DNA from: Fibrobacter succinogenes
GTDB taxonomy: Bacteria; Fibrobacterota; Fibrobacteria; Fibrobacterales; Fibrobacteraceae
Assembly: GCA_902779055.1 (NCBI GenBank)
Contig: CACZAD010000014.1
Span: 55,988 to 119,987, forward strand
DNA length: 64,000 nt
Reading direction: 5' to 3'
A program made the translations under genes and the position numbers. Numbering within the stretch: the first letter of the stretch is position 1; the number at the start of each line of letters is the position of its first letter. This document shows, one piece after another, positions 32,437 through 40,240 of this stretch. The notes under the pieces were generated by a model. The model was not told the DNA's origin. It worked only from the letters and a program-made list of their open reading frames with translations, and did not search any database.

Positions 32437-33027
32437 ATGGCAATTAACTATCTAGATCTTCCTATTGGACGCAAGTATCCCTACGAAGTGGACTGCGTTG
32501 TGGAAATCGGCAAAGATACGAATTTGAAGTATGAATATGACGAACGTCTGCACGTGTTCCGTTTGGACCGTTGCCTTTTGAGTTCGATGAGCTACCCCTG
32601 CACGTATGGCTTTATCCCGAGTACCAAGGCTGACGATGGCGATGCCCTGGATATGCTCATTTACAGCCCGGCTTCCATGATTACGGGTACCGTTTGCACT
32701 TGCCGCGTTATTGGCGCTCTTGATATGACCGATGGTGGCAAGAAGGATTACAAGGTCTTGGGTGTTCCGGTTTTCAATCCGCGCCCGTTCCGCGATATTA
32801 CGGATGTGGACCAGATGTTCCTCCGCATTACGAGAAACTTCTTCCAGAACTACAAGGAACTGGAAGGGAAGGATGTCCAGATTGGCGAATGGATGGACGC
32901 TGCTTTTGCTCGTGAAAAGGTGATCGCTGCGCACAAGGCCTACTTTCAGAACCAGGTCCAAGTGCCGGAATCCTGCTACCAGGAACCCGAACACGACGAC
33001 AAGATTCCTCCTGAGGAGCTGATTTAA
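32437..33027 (+). CDS. ppa: Inorganic pyrophosphatase, family I
   Basis: A 196-aa soluble hydrolase that splits pyrophosphate and drives biosynthesis. The catalytic metal site D67-G-D69-A-L-D72 is present (ADDGDALDML), with Ala where most have Pro. KYEYD supplies the substrate-binding Lys/Glu, and YPCTYGFIP is typical. Strong codon bias. A clear terminator follows at 33059-33091. Confidence 0.94.
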   Translation: MAINYLDLPIGRKYPYEVDCVVEIGKDTNLKYEYDERLHVFRLDRCLLSSMSYPCTYGFIPSTKADDGDALDMLIYSPASMITGTVCTCRVIGALDMTDGGKKDYKVLGVPVFNPRPFRDITDVDQMFLRITRNFFQNYKELEGKDVQIGEWMDAAFAREKVIAAHKAYFQNQVQVPESCYQEPEHDDKIPPEELI

Positions 33028-33058
33028 AGGCGAGTGCAGCGACGGATTGCTGAATAAA

Positions 33059-33091
33059 TAACCTTGTCATGGACAAGGTTAATTTTTTTTT
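33059..33091 (+). terminator. Rho-independent terminator of ppa
   Basis: ACCTTGTC-ATG-GACAAGGT hairpin followed by TAATTTTTTTTT. Confidence 0.9.
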
Positions 33092-33100
33092 AGAACTTCA

Positions 33101-33129
33101 TTGGTTTTGAGATAAGATATTTATATATT
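33101..33129 (+). promoter_or_regulatory. Sigma-70-like promoter for the Pro/His-rich protein
   Basis: TTGGTT (33101-33106), a 17-base spacer and TATATT (33124-33129), about 36 bases before the ATG at 33165, between the ppa terminator and an SD (GAGG). Confidence 0.55.
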
Positions 33130-33164
33130 ATCTTTGTCGAAACAATCAAAGTAAATGAGGTTTT

Positions 33165-33620
33165 ATGAATAAGCTTATTTTGCCGATCGCTATGTCGCTC
33201 ATGCTTTTTAGCACGTCAGCAATGGCATTGACGATTAACATCAATAAGAAGAAGAGCGAACCTGAAAATGTTCAGGCCCCTCCTCCTCCGCCTCCACCTC
33301 CACCTCCGGTAAGATGCCTTTATTCTGAACCGAAGTGCGACCGTCACGACAGAATTCATGCAGAACGCTATGAAAACGATCAGCAGAAGTATAGCCGTGG
33401 CCAGTGCATCCGTGGCGAAAAGGAACGCAACTTTGACTTCTATTGCTCCAATGGTGATCTCTGGATGAAGATTGATTACCGTCGCGACGAAGCCGACCGT
33501 ATCGAATGCTTTGATCCGGAACGTGGCAAGTACTTTGCAGCCCGCTCTATTGGCGAATGCGAACAGGCTAACCGTCATGGACATGGCCCGAAGCATCGTC
33601 ACCACCATCACGATCGCTAA
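33165..33620 (+). CDS. Secreted small protein with Pro10 tract and His-rich tail
   Basis: A 151-aa protein. Signal peptide about 1-21 (LILPIAMSLMLFSTSAMA). A short basic segment leads to ten consecutive prolines (P39-P48). A Cys-containing, charged central domain follows (about 50-130: six Cys, e.g. RCLYSEPKCDRHD, GQCIRGEKERNFDFYCSNGD, RIECFDPERGKYF). The C-terminus is rich in His (HGHGPKHRHHHH). It is probably periplasmic or surface-exposed and possibly metal-binding. The Pro10 tract should need EF-P for translation. Has its own promoter and terminator. No known family recognised. Confidence 0.8.
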   Translation: MNKLILPIAMSLMLFSTSAMALTININKKKSEPENVQAPPPPPPPPPPVRCLYSEPKCDRHDRIHAERYENDQQKYSRGQCIRGEKERNFDFYCSNGDLWMKIDYRRDEADRIECFDPERGKYFAARSIGECEQANRHGHGPKHRHHHHDR

Positions 33621-33643
33621 TAGATTATAAAAGATCTTGATTT

Positions 33644-33678
33644 GGCCCCGAAGGGATTTCCTTCCGGGGTTATTTTTT
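33644..33678 (+). terminator. Terminator after the Pro/His-rich protein gene
   Basis: GGCCCCGAAGG-GATTT-CCTTCCGGGGTT hairpin followed by ATTTTTTAT. Confidence 0.8.
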
Positions 33679-33683
33679 ATAAC

Positions 33684-33714
33684 AAAAAAACTTAAACAAG
33701 TGAATGTTTAAGTT
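33684..33714 (-). terminator. Terminator of the FISUMP gene
   Basis: On the minus strand AACTTAAACA-TTCACT-TGTTTAAGTT is followed by a T-run (A7 at 33684-33690 on the plus strand). It faces the convergent terminator at 33644. Confidence 0.75.
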
Positions 33715-33747
33715 TTAAAAGTGTGTCTGTTAAGTTGTGAATGCGAT

Positions 33748-34356
33748 TTACTTTTCGATGCAGCGCACGGAGAAAGCGTTGTTTTCTTCGATGGCGCGTT
33801 CTGCATAGCGCTCGTTGTAACCGCCAATCGTTACGAAGTTAGCGATGTAGGTCGTTTCTTCGGTGGCTGTCCAGAAGAAGGCGGACTTGTCCATGTCTTC
33901 GTAGGCGAAGTGGGAGTCTTTTTCGCCGGGAACGCCGAACGACTTTGTGCTTTCGCAGTAGGGGCTCCACATTTCGTTGTTGCCGAAGCAGATTCGCTGA
34001 CCGGCCTGCTTGACTCTGAATCCGTTCTTCTTGCTTGAACCGAGATACTTGCTCAGGAAGTTCCAGTCCTTGCGATCCGGGACTCTCCAACCGGTGGGGC
34101 AGGCCTTCATAGCGGCTTTCCACGTGTAGAGGCGTCCGTACTTGTGGCAGTTCGACTTGTCGTCGTTGTAGCAGTAGCTGCCCTTCGTTGTTTTGTACGT
34201 GAGGTTTTCGGCGAACCAGTTGTGGTTGCCAATTTTCACAATCTTATACGTGTGTCCGTCGCGCGGATCCTTGAATTTCTTCGCAGAAGCTTTTTTGGAA
34301 GGGGCGGCGACCGTGAGGCAGGCCGCCAGAAGCATAAATACTAAACCAATTCTCAT
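33748..34356 (-). CDS. FISUMP-domain secreted protein (F. succinogenes major paralogous domain)
   Basis: A 202-aa protein with signal peptide (IGLVFMLLAACLTVAAPS; the Cys is not in a convincing lipobox) and one TIGR02145 domain: DPRDGHTYKIVKIGNHNWFAENLTYKT, YGRLYTWKAAMKACPTGWRVPDRKDWNFL, FWTATEE and AFSVRCIEK at the end. The domain is abundant in Fibrobacter surface proteins; its function is not established, but the fold resembles formylglycine-generating-enzyme/lectin-like modules. It is expressed from the gap shared with the divergent regulator at 34426. Terminator at 33684-33714. Confidence 0.9.
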   Translation of the reverse strand: MRIGLVFMLLAACLTVAAPSKKASAKKFKDPRDGHTYKIVKIGNHNWFAENLTYKTTKGSYCYNDDKSNCHKYGRLYTWKAAMKACPTGWRVPDRKDWNFLSKYLGSSKKNGFRVKQAGQRICFGNNEMWSPYCESTKSFGVPGEKDSHFAYEDMDKSAFFWTATEETTYIANFVTIGGYNERYAERAIEENNAFSVRCIEK

Positions 34357-34425
34357 ATAAAAAAATTTAGAAATTTTACGGTCGGTAATTTTTTTTATTT
34401 TGTAAAATCGTAGAGGTTTTAAAAG

Positions 34426-35751
34426 TTGATCATTGAAGACGTAAAAAAATCAATCATGGAAGCGGGCTTTCGCGATGGCGAAAAAATGCCTTCCGTTCGC
34501 AAAATGGCGGAACGGCTTGGCCTTTCTGTGAATACGGTTCACGGGGCATACAAACAGCTCGCTCAAGAAAAAGTAGTTCAGTTGGTTCACGGCAAAGGTT
34601 GCTTTTGGGGGGCGGCTCCTTCGTTTGAGGTGAAGCCCGAAGAAAGCGTGTATTCGCTTGTCGAACGCCTGTTCCAGAACGATCTTGAAAGCGGCGCTCT
34701 CAATGCGTTCGATGAACTCCCGTCGTGCAAGGAACTTTCAAACCGCTATGACGTTTCTCCCTATATCGTCAAAAAGTTCCTGATGCAAAAAAGTGCCCAG
34801 GGCATTTTGCGTCATGTCGGTCACCGGTTCTTCTTTAGCGAAGGCCGTCCTGTCGAAAAGTCGAATTACGTCTTGTTCATCCATCGTTCTGATGAATTCG
34901 GCCGCTTGAAAATTGAGTCGGAACGCGAGTCCGATGTGTTCCGTACCTTTGCGCAGATTGCGGCCGAGCAGAAAATTGCGGTGAAGTTTATCGGGTATTA
35001 TGAAGCGTCTAACCAGTTTTACTTGTCGAACGGAAACAGCTACACCATAAAAAATGAATTGCATTGTCTGGGCGTGTTCCTTTCGACATGGCTGGTCAAT
35101 GATGCCGCGAATTTATTTGCGCATTTTGCGACGTTCAAGAATCCGATTTCGGTATGGTGGGAATATGCGCCGGATATGGTGCCGGTGAGTGCGCGGAACC
35201 GCAAAAAATGGGCGTTCTACAATGTGGCTTTTGGTAAAGAGGCTGGCGTGATTGTCGGTCGATACCTCAAGAATAAAGAAATGGGGCGTGTCCATTACCT
35301 GTCGCCGTACCATGCTAGTTTCTGGTCCAAGGCCAGGTTGCAAGGGCTCCTGGAGGCGGGAACGGACGTGGTGCCGTTGGTGGACGAACGCTTTGCTTCG
35401 CCGTTTGACTTGATGGATGCCGCTAAGCGTGATGGAATCGATAGTCAGGTTCTTTTGAACAACGTTCTCGAAGAGTTGCTGAAAAAAGCAACGTTGGATA
35501 AGTTTGTCTGTTCCAATGACTGGGTTGCCGCTTCGTTGATCGACTTTTTCAGGGCGAAAAAAATGCCCACGCCTTATGTGGTGGGCTTTGACGATACCAT
35601 CGAAAGCTATCGCTATGTATTCGATTCGTTTGCGTTCAACGTTGGCACGATGGTGAAAGAAGCGATTTACCACATCGTCGCACCCTCCATATATGCAGAA
35701 CAGCGGCGCCAAATGCAGACGCCGCTGGGAAGGGTTGTCGAAAAACAATAA
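34426..35751 (+). CDS. GntR-type regulator with tandem winged helices and LacI-like sensor
   Basis: A 441-aa transcription factor. An N-terminal GntR winged helix (about 5-60: DGEKMPSVRKMAERLGLSVNTVHGAYKQLAQEKVVQLVHGKGCF) is followed by what looks like a second one (about 68-133: LPSCKELSNRYDVSPYIVKKFLMQKSAQGILRHVGHRFFF). The remainder (about 145-430) follows the periplasmic-binding/LacI sensor pattern, with YVVGFDDTIESYRY as the typical 'GFDD' strand. Ligand is probably a sugar. Starts with TTG (SD GAGG, nine bases). The gene ends six bases from the convergent GH8 gene, a plausible target. Confidence 0.8.
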   Translation: MIIEDVKKSIMEAGFRDGEKMPSVRKMAERLGLSVNTVHGAYKQLAQEKVVQLVHGKGCFWGAAPSFEVKPEESVYSLVERLFQNDLESGALNAFDELPSCKELSNRYDVSPYIVKKFLMQKSAQGILRHVGHRFFFSEGRPVEKSNYVLFIHRSDEFGRLKIESERESDVFRTFAQIAAEQKIAVKFIGYYEASNQFYLSNGNSYTIKNELHCLGVFLSTWLVNDAANLFAHFATFKNPISVWWEYAPDMVPVSARNRKKWAFYNVAFGKEAGVIVGRYLKNKEMGRVHYLSPYHASFWSKARLQGLLEAGTDVVPLVDERFASPFDLMDAAKRDGIDSQVLLNNVLEELLKKATLDKFVCSNDWVAASLIDFFRAKKMPTPYVVGFDDTIESYRYVFDSFAFNVGTMVKEAIYHIVAPSIYAEQRRQMQTPLGRVVEKQ

Positions 35752-35757
35752 TGCTTT

Positions 35758-36879
35758 TTAAGCGATGTTGAACTTGCCGGAGCAGGCGAGGAGTCCGAGC
35801 ATGTAGAGGAGCCCGTCGTAGTAGCGCCATGTTCCTGTCGGAACTTCCATATTCCACAGGTCTTCTGCAAACGGCTTGATCAGCGGATCGCCTTCCGGGA
35901 GTGCTATCGTTGCGGCTGCGTTCATCGCAATGAGGCCGCCCGTGGCAAGTCTTGCCTCGCGCGGAAACGCGCTCCCGTCGACACGCATGTCGGCGAGGTA
36001 CGGGCGGCGTCCGTTGAGGTAATTCAAAAGCTTGCGGATGGAGGCGACTTCCCATTCGTGGACTTCGGGTTTTGCTTTCTTGTCCTTGAGCGTTGCTGCG
36101 TCAAGACCCATATTCCAGACAACGCGCCAGGCGTCACCGCAGAAGCAGTCGCTCACCGGGTGCCACGGCGTCAGTTTCGGAGTGCCGTCGAATTCACTGT
36201 AGTCTGCCGAGAGACCTGTTTCCGGATGTACCGCTTTTTTCAAATATGCAATGCTGTTGTCGGCAATCTTGTCCCAGATGGTATCGCCGCTAGCTTCGCC
36301 GTACATTCTGTAGAATGCGACCGTGTTGTAGCTCGGGTCCGTAAAATCGTTCCCTTCCATCGGCGAAAAACGCACGAGTCCGACATTCGCATCCATCATC
36401 GTGTAGACTTTTCCGGCCTGCGGCTTGTGCGCCATATCGTTGATGAGTTCGACTGCTTCGTGCTTGTATTCATCGCATTTGAACTGCTTGGCGGCGTAAA
36501 GGAGTGCCGCGGCAAAGTATTCTTCGCCATCGGGAGCCGGCCCTGGGTCCATCATCGTAAAGTCAGTTGTTGAAACTTGCCAGGAATAGTAACCCTTGAG
36601 GTCGCCTTCGGTGTTCTTCATGTGAGTCTTGGCGAACTTCCAGAGTTTGTCGAAAAGGTCCTTCTTGTGCAAAAGGGCGGCTACTGTCATGCCATAGCTC
36701 ATGCCCTCGGAACGGATGTCGTTGTGTCCGATATCGACGATGTATGCCATGTCGTCGCCCTTGTCAAAGCAAATGCGTTCGTTTTCGCGGTCGCCTTCAA
36801 AGAGCTGGGCAAAGGATTTGTTGAGTTTTGCCTCGATTTCGGCAGGAGTCTTACCAATTTCTTCAAATATGTTTCTCAT
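35758..36879 (-). CDS. GH8 reducing-end xylose-releasing exo-oligoxylanase
   Basis: A 373-aa glycoside hydrolase family 8 protein with no signal peptide, so cytoplasmic. The catalytic acid is E58 in NDIRSEGMSYGM, followed by YYSWQV and MMDPGPAPDGEEYFAAALLYAAK, matching Rex-type enzymes rather than the endoglucanase branch of GH8. Rex removes xylose from the reducing end of xylo-oligosaccharides. That fits imported hemicellulose fragments, although F. succinogenes is reported to use xylose poorly. Convergent with the GntR/LacI-like regulator. The (alpha/alpha)6 barrel repeats are visible throughout. Confidence 0.88.
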   Translation of the reverse strand: MRNIFEEIGKTPAEIEAKLNKSFAQLFEGDRENERICFDKGDDMAYIVDIGHNDIRSEGMSYGMTVAALLHKKDLFDKLWKFAKTHMKNTEGDLKGYYSWQVSTTDFTMMDPGPAPDGEEYFAAALLYAAKQFKCDEYKHEAVELINDMAHKPQAGKVYTMMDANVGLVRFSPMEGNDFTDPSYNTVAFYRMYGEASGDTIWDKIADNSIAYLKKAVHPETGLSADYSEFDGTPKLTPWHPVSDCFCGDAWRVVWNMGLDAATLKDKKAKPEVHEWEVASIRKLLNYLNGRRPYLADMRVDGSAFPREARLATGGLIAMNAAATIALPEGDPLIKPFAEDLWNMEVPTGTWRYYDGLLYMLGLLACSGKFNIA

Positions 36880-36970
36880 GACATCTAAAATAGAAATGTA
36901 TTGTGAATCGAGATTGCTTTGCGTGTTAATTTTGTAAAAACTGTTTTATGTGTTTTCCGTTATGAAAAGG

Positions 36971-36998
36971 CGACCCCGGAATAGTATCCGGGGTGACA
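36971..36998. repeat. CCCCGGA/TCCGGGG hairpin repeat
   Basis: CGACCCCGGA-ATAGTA-TCCGGGGTGACA. The reverse complement, TGTCACCCCGGATACTATTC followed by CGGGGTCG, nearly matches 56290-56316. No T-run, so a repeat rather than a terminator. Confidence 0.7.
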
Positions 36999-37023
36999 TT
37001 GTGCGGGCTATTGTATAAAATAA

Positions 37024-37052
37024 AAACGCCCGCATTACTGCGAGCGTCTTTA
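37024..37052 (-). terminator. Terminator of rpsD
   Basis: On the minus strand GACGCTCGC-AGTAAT-GCGGGCGT (one G:T pair) is followed by TTTTATTTTAT. Confidence 0.8.
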
Positions 37053-37082
37053 AAAGCTTGAACCTTGTCGGCTCTAAACGGC

Positions 37083-37688
37083 TTACCTGGAGTAGTATTC
37101 CACGACGAGCTGTTCTTCGAGCTTGACCGGGATCTGGTCGCGAAGCGGGAGCTTCACGAGAGTACCCTGCATCTTCGGAAGATCGACAGACAAGTATTCC
37201 GGAGCCTGAGCAGCAGCCAGGATGGCTTCCTTGATCTGTGCGTGTTCCTTAGACTGTTCACGAACAGCGATCACGTCACCAGCCTTGATGAGGCGGCTCG
37301 GAGAGAAGCTACGAACACCGTTCACAGTGAAGTGACCGTGTGCAACGTACTGACGGGCAGCGAAGATTGTACGAGCAAAACCCATACGGAAGACGACTGC
37401 GTCAAGACGGGTTTCGAGCAAGATCATCAGGTTATCACCTGCAGAACCTTCACGACGGTTAGCTTCCTTGTATGCCTTGGCAAGCTGAGCTTCGGAAATG
37501 TTGTAGGTGAAACGAAGACGCTGCTTTTCGACCAACTGCTGCTTGTAAACGGAAGCAGACTTCTTGCGGGTCTGACCATGCTGGCCAGGTGCGAAGTTGC
37601 GGCGGTCGAGAGCCTTTTGAGTCTTCTGAGAAACGGCAACGCCGAGAGAGCGTGCTACTTTACCTTTAGGTCCGCGGAAGGAGGACAT
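37083..37688 (-). CDS. rpsD: 30S ribosomal protein S4
   Basis: A 201-aa primary 16S rRNA-binding protein of the small subunit. It has RRNFAPGQHGQ, an S4 RNA-binding domain (LETRLDAVVFRMGFARTIFAARQYVAHGHFTVNG) and the C-terminal VKLEEQLVVEYYSR. No cysteines lie in the N-terminal region, so this is the zinc-independent (C-minus) form. Extreme codon bias shows high expression. It usually sits in the S13-S11-S4-rpoA operon; here it stands alone with its own strong promoter (37768-37796) and terminator. Confidence 0.97.
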   Translation of the reverse strand: MSSFRGPKGKVARSLGVAVSQKTQKALDRRNFAPGQHGQTRKKSASVYKQQLVEKQRLRFTYNISEAQLAKAYKEANRREGSAGDNLMILLETRLDAVVFRMGFARTIFAARQYVAHGHFTVNGVRSFSPSRLIKAGDVIAVREQSKEHAQIKEAILAAAQAPEYLSVDLPKMQGTLVKLPLRDQIPVKLEEQLVVEYYSR

Positions 37689-37767
37689 AATTACCTCTTT
37701 GAGGAAGCTCTTTGGTTACGCTTGCAAGTTGGCAGAGCTTGGCACGACTTGCAAGATTTGGACTTCA
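37689..37767 (-). promoter_or_regulatory. rpsD leader with inverted repeats and SD hairpin
   Basis: The transcribed leader of about 75 bases contains CTTGCAAG twice (self-complementary, about 20 bases apart), and the SD itself is within CCTC-AAA-GAGG just before the ATG. The latter could hide the SD. S4 represses its own translation in E. coli and Bacillus through leader RNA structure, so autoregulation is possible. This is inference from sequence symmetry. Confidence 0.4.
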
Positions 37768-37796
37768 AATTTAGTCAAATGTTCACTACTTGTCAA
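37768..37796 (-). promoter_or_regulatory. Strong sigma-70 promoter of rpsD
   Basis: On the minus strand a consensus TTGACA (37791-37796), exactly 17 bases of spacer and TAAATT (37768-37773). The -35 box overlaps the last codons of the endonuclease gene. Confidence 0.8.
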
Positions 37797-38529
37797 CAGA
37801 ATCTTGGCATTTCCCGTAAACGAAGGGGTTGTGGTCGCCCTGAACCTTGAAAATGCGGCGGTCTCGTTCACATTCTCGCTCGGTGACGGGGTACATCTTG
37901 TCCCAGGCTTCAAAAAGCTTGCGGTCTTGCTTGGAGAGGTTGATGTTGTAGGTCTTTTCCATGTAAAAATGCACACGGGCGATGAGACCCCGGACTTCTT
38001 TGCGGGGTTGGACCTTCTTTTCTTTGAAATCGACGATGGTTTCGCACTCGCCGTACATGGGGACCGGGTCGTTCGTCCACTGGCTGAACATGAAGTTGCT
38101 GCGGTCCCCGTTCACTTCGCCAATGGCGGGGTAGAGGTTGTGGAGGTCGCCTTCCATAATCTTGAATGTGGTGTCGTTCGCGCTGCAGTTCTTGCGGCCG
38201 CCGTCGCGCCAGCAGGGGAGGTGCTGCCCCATGTTGTGGGCGGTGACGATGTGTTCCCACTCGATGCGCTTGGTGCGTTCAAGACTTTTGCGGTTGGGGT
38301 TCTCACGCGGCTTGTAGTTGCAGGTGCTAAAGTTCACGTGCTTTTTGTCGAGGTAGCGGCAGCCGCAGTAGATGGTTTCCTGGAGTTCGCCGTAGTAGAT
38401 GCGCCTCATTTGTTTGCCCGCATCGCGGTAGTTGTAGTGACGAGGGGCTGCTTCGGGATCGACTTTCGCAAACGAAGACGATACGAAAACACAAAGAATC
38501 AAAGCGACAGCGCTTGCTGAAACTTTCAT
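37786..38529 (-). CDS. Secreted endonuclease I (EndA/Vvn-type)
   Basis: A 247-aa exported nuclease with a signal peptide (ASAVALILCVFVSSSFA). The beta-beta-alpha-metal core is plain: IEWEHIVTAHNMG (E92, H93) and GDLHNLYPAIGEVNGDRSNF (H130, N131, N140), as in EndA of E. coli and Vvn of Vibrio. Eight or more cysteines suggest disulfide stabilisation, as in Vvn. It degrades DNA or RNA in the periplasm or outside, for nutrition or to limit DNA uptake. SD AGAGG. Its 3' end overlaps the rpsD promoter. Confidence 0.93.
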   Translation of the reverse strand: MKVSASAVALILCVFVSSSFAKVDPEAAPRHYNYRDAGKQMRRIYYGELQETIYCGCRYLDKKHVNFSTCNYKPRENPNRKSLERTKRIEWEHIVTAHNMGQHLPCWRDGGRKNCSANDTTFKIMEGDLHNLYPAIGEVNGDRSNFMFSQWTNDPVPMYGECETIVDFKEKKVQPRKEVRGLIARVHFYMEKTYNINLSKQDRKLFEAWDKMYPVTERECERDRRIFKVQGDHNPFVYGKCQDSVDK

Positions 38530-38698
38530 ATAACCAAAACCTCTTGTAGTGTGTGTTAGAAATGTAATAAATTGGAAGGAATACGCTAGATGTCAAATGT
38601 AGGCTATGGGGACGGACCTTGCGGTCCTGTGAGCTATGGGGTATGGGCTATTGTAATATGAAAAGCCCAGAGCCTTGCAAAGCAAGGCGACCTCAAAA

Positions 38699-38777
38699 GC
38701 GTGCAAAACGAGTGTCGCAAAAATCTGCTTGCATATTTTTATGACCGAGTGCAGCCGCGGACGCCGAAGGCGTCAAA
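38699..38777. repeat. 79-bp interspersed repeat, copy B
   Basis: Gap-free partner of 27118-27196: identical first 20 bases, identical ATGACCGAGTG, a different central palindrome (CTGCTTGCAT), and a GACGCC-GAA-GGCGTCAAA end hairpin. Confidence 0.8.
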
Positions 38778-38810
38778 GCGTATCGACCCCAAAGTGCTTT
38801 AGCACGAGCC

Positions 38811-38850
38811 CACTTCCTACTGTCTACTTCCTACTTCTAACTTCCTACTG
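38811..38850. repeat. TTCCTACT short-repeat array
   Basis: CACTTCCTACTGTCTACTTC continues into CTACTTCTAACTTCCTACT, built from 7-10-base units. It ends 28 bases before folC, as the array at 18342 does before gatC and that at 55731 before the HD-domain gene. Confidence 0.7.
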
Positions 38851-38878
38851 CACCGCAGGTGCCTCAACTTTCTATATT

Positions 38879-40171
38879 ATGGCCATGCTTCAAGCTGGAA
38901 TGGAATATCTGAATTCTCGGCTCATGTTCGGGATGATGCCGGGACTTGCTTCTACCCGTAAACTTTGCGAAGTTCTTGGAAATCCGCAAAAAAAATTTGA
39001 GACAATTCATGTCGTCGGAACAAACGGCAAGGGTTCGACGAGCTATTACCTGGCAGGTATCTTGCAGGCGCATGGCTTAAAAACGGGACTTTATACGAGC
39101 CCGCATCTGGTGAACTTACGTGAAAGAATTCGTGTAAACGATACACCGATAGATGAAGATGGCTTAAACTGCCTAATCTTGAAGGTCAAGGATGCTGCCG
39201 AAAAAGTGCAGGTCGAACCGACGTTCTTTGAAGTGTTGACGGTTGTCGCATTCCTTTATTACGCCGAACAGAACATTGATGTCGCCGTTCTCGAAGCAGG
39301 GCTCGGCGGCCGTATGGACAGTACCGCGGTCGCTGACGGTTCGATGATTGTCGTCACGAGCATTGGGCTTGAACATACCGAAGTCCTTGGAAATACGGAA
39401 AGCGCCATCCTCAAGGAAAAGATGGGCGTTGCCGGTTCTGCACAAAGTATTCTTGCAAACGGTTGCCGTAAGACGTTCGTCTTGGGTGGCCTAAACGAAT
39501 CCTTGCTGAACGAAGCCCGCGTGTACGCTGCTGCACACAGTTGCTCTTGCGTTGTGCCTGAAATTCGTAACGATATTGAACTTCCGAATCTGGGACGCCA
39601 CTATGTCGAAAACGCAAGCCTTTCATTAAAGACTGCGGAACTGTTCCTAAAGAATTTTGACGATGCGCTTGCCCTCAAGACGCTTTCGACGCGTTCTTGG
39701 GCGGGGCGTATGCAAAAGCTGATAGAGGCAAACGGCGTTACGAAGTTTATCCTGGATGGTGCGCACAATTCCCATGCCGTTCGTCGCTTGGTCGAGGCGC
39801 TGGACAAGTACTATCCTGGTCAAAAGTTCCATTGCGTGTTTGGAGCCCTCCGCGATAAGGACGTGGGCGAGATGCTCAAGCTGATGTCTCCTTACGTGAG
39901 CCATTGGCACATCACGAAGACGCCGTATCCGCGTTTCCGAGAACTCGTGGACTTGAAGGAAGAACTTGAAAAGCTTGGACTGCGTGTGGCGAGTGCGGGC
40001 GAGTTCAGCCGAGAGTATCTGGACCAAGTTGCCGCTAGCGCAGGCGATGCACCGGTTCTCATTACAGGGAGCCTATATATGATCGGGGCTACGGTGCAGG
40101 CGCTCAAGAACGATTTTGACGGCCTTCGCTTTTTCCGCGGAATGGAACCGACGACAAACGAACATCGTTAA
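38879..40171 (+). CDS. folC: Folylpolyglutamate / dihydrofolate synthase
   Basis: A 430-aa Mur-ligase-fold enzyme that adds glutamate to folates (and possibly to dihydropteroate). The ATP loop is HVVGTNGKGSTS (about 44-55); TSPHLVNLRERIRVN, LEAGLGGRMDSTA, VVTSIGLEHTEVLG and ILDGAHNSHA are standard. The first ATG 38879 (or 38885) gives the family's MEYLNSRL start; no SD is visible. A terminator shared with the convergent lipoprotein gene follows at 40178-40213. Confidence 0.93.
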   Translation: MAMLQAGMEYLNSRLMFGMMPGLASTRKLCEVLGNPQKKFETIHVVGTNGKGSTSYYLAGILQAHGLKTGLYTSPHLVNLRERIRVNDTPIDEDGLNCLILKVKDAAEKVQVEPTFFEVLTVVAFLYYAEQNIDVAVLEAGLGGRMDSTAVADGSMIVVTSIGLEHTEVLGNTESAILKEKMGVAGSAQSILANGCRKTFVLGGLNESLLNEARVYAAAHSCSCVVPEIRNDIELPNLGRHYVENASLSLKTAELFLKNFDDALALKTLSTRSWAGRMQKLIEANGVTKFILDGAHNSHAVRRLVEALDKYYPGQKFHCVFGALRDKDVGEMLKLMSPYVSHWHITKTPYPRFRELVDLKEELEKLGLRVASAGEFSREYLDQVAASAGDAPVLITGSLYMIGATVQALKNDFDGLRFFRGMEPTTNEHR

Positions 40172-40177
40172 GTGAAA

Positions 40178-40213
40178 ATAAAAAAGGACCTTGGCTCAAT
40201 GCCAAGGTCTTTT
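40178..40213. terminator. Bidirectional terminator between folC and the LPP20-like gene
   Basis: GACCTTGGC-TCAAT-GCCAAGGTC hairpin with TTTT on the plus side and an A-run (T-run on the minus strand) before it. Confidence 0.85.
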
Positions 40214-40240
40214 AAGTTGCTAAAAACTCAAGCTTGAAAA

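Larger units (their letters stand above)
38530..38878. other. 349-base repeat-rich gap before folC
   Basis: No gene seen. Contents in order: the endonuclease leader; imperfect GCTATGGG repeats around a GGACCTTGCGGTCC-like palindrome (about 38600-38652); a CCTTGCAAAGCAAGG palindrome (38673-38688); the 79-bp repeat copy B (38699-38777); GTGCTTTAGCAC (about 38793-38804, also found in the hrpB repeat); and a CTTCCTAC/TCTACTTCC array (38811-38850). A frame running into folC from 38675 crosses these repeats and is not credible as coding. Confidence 0.6.

Noticed and set aside
38675..38878. N-terminal extension of FolC by 68 residues
   Set aside because: The extension crosses the 79-bp repeat and the TTCCTACT array, and the FolC family starts at about MEYLNSRL, just after ATG 38879.
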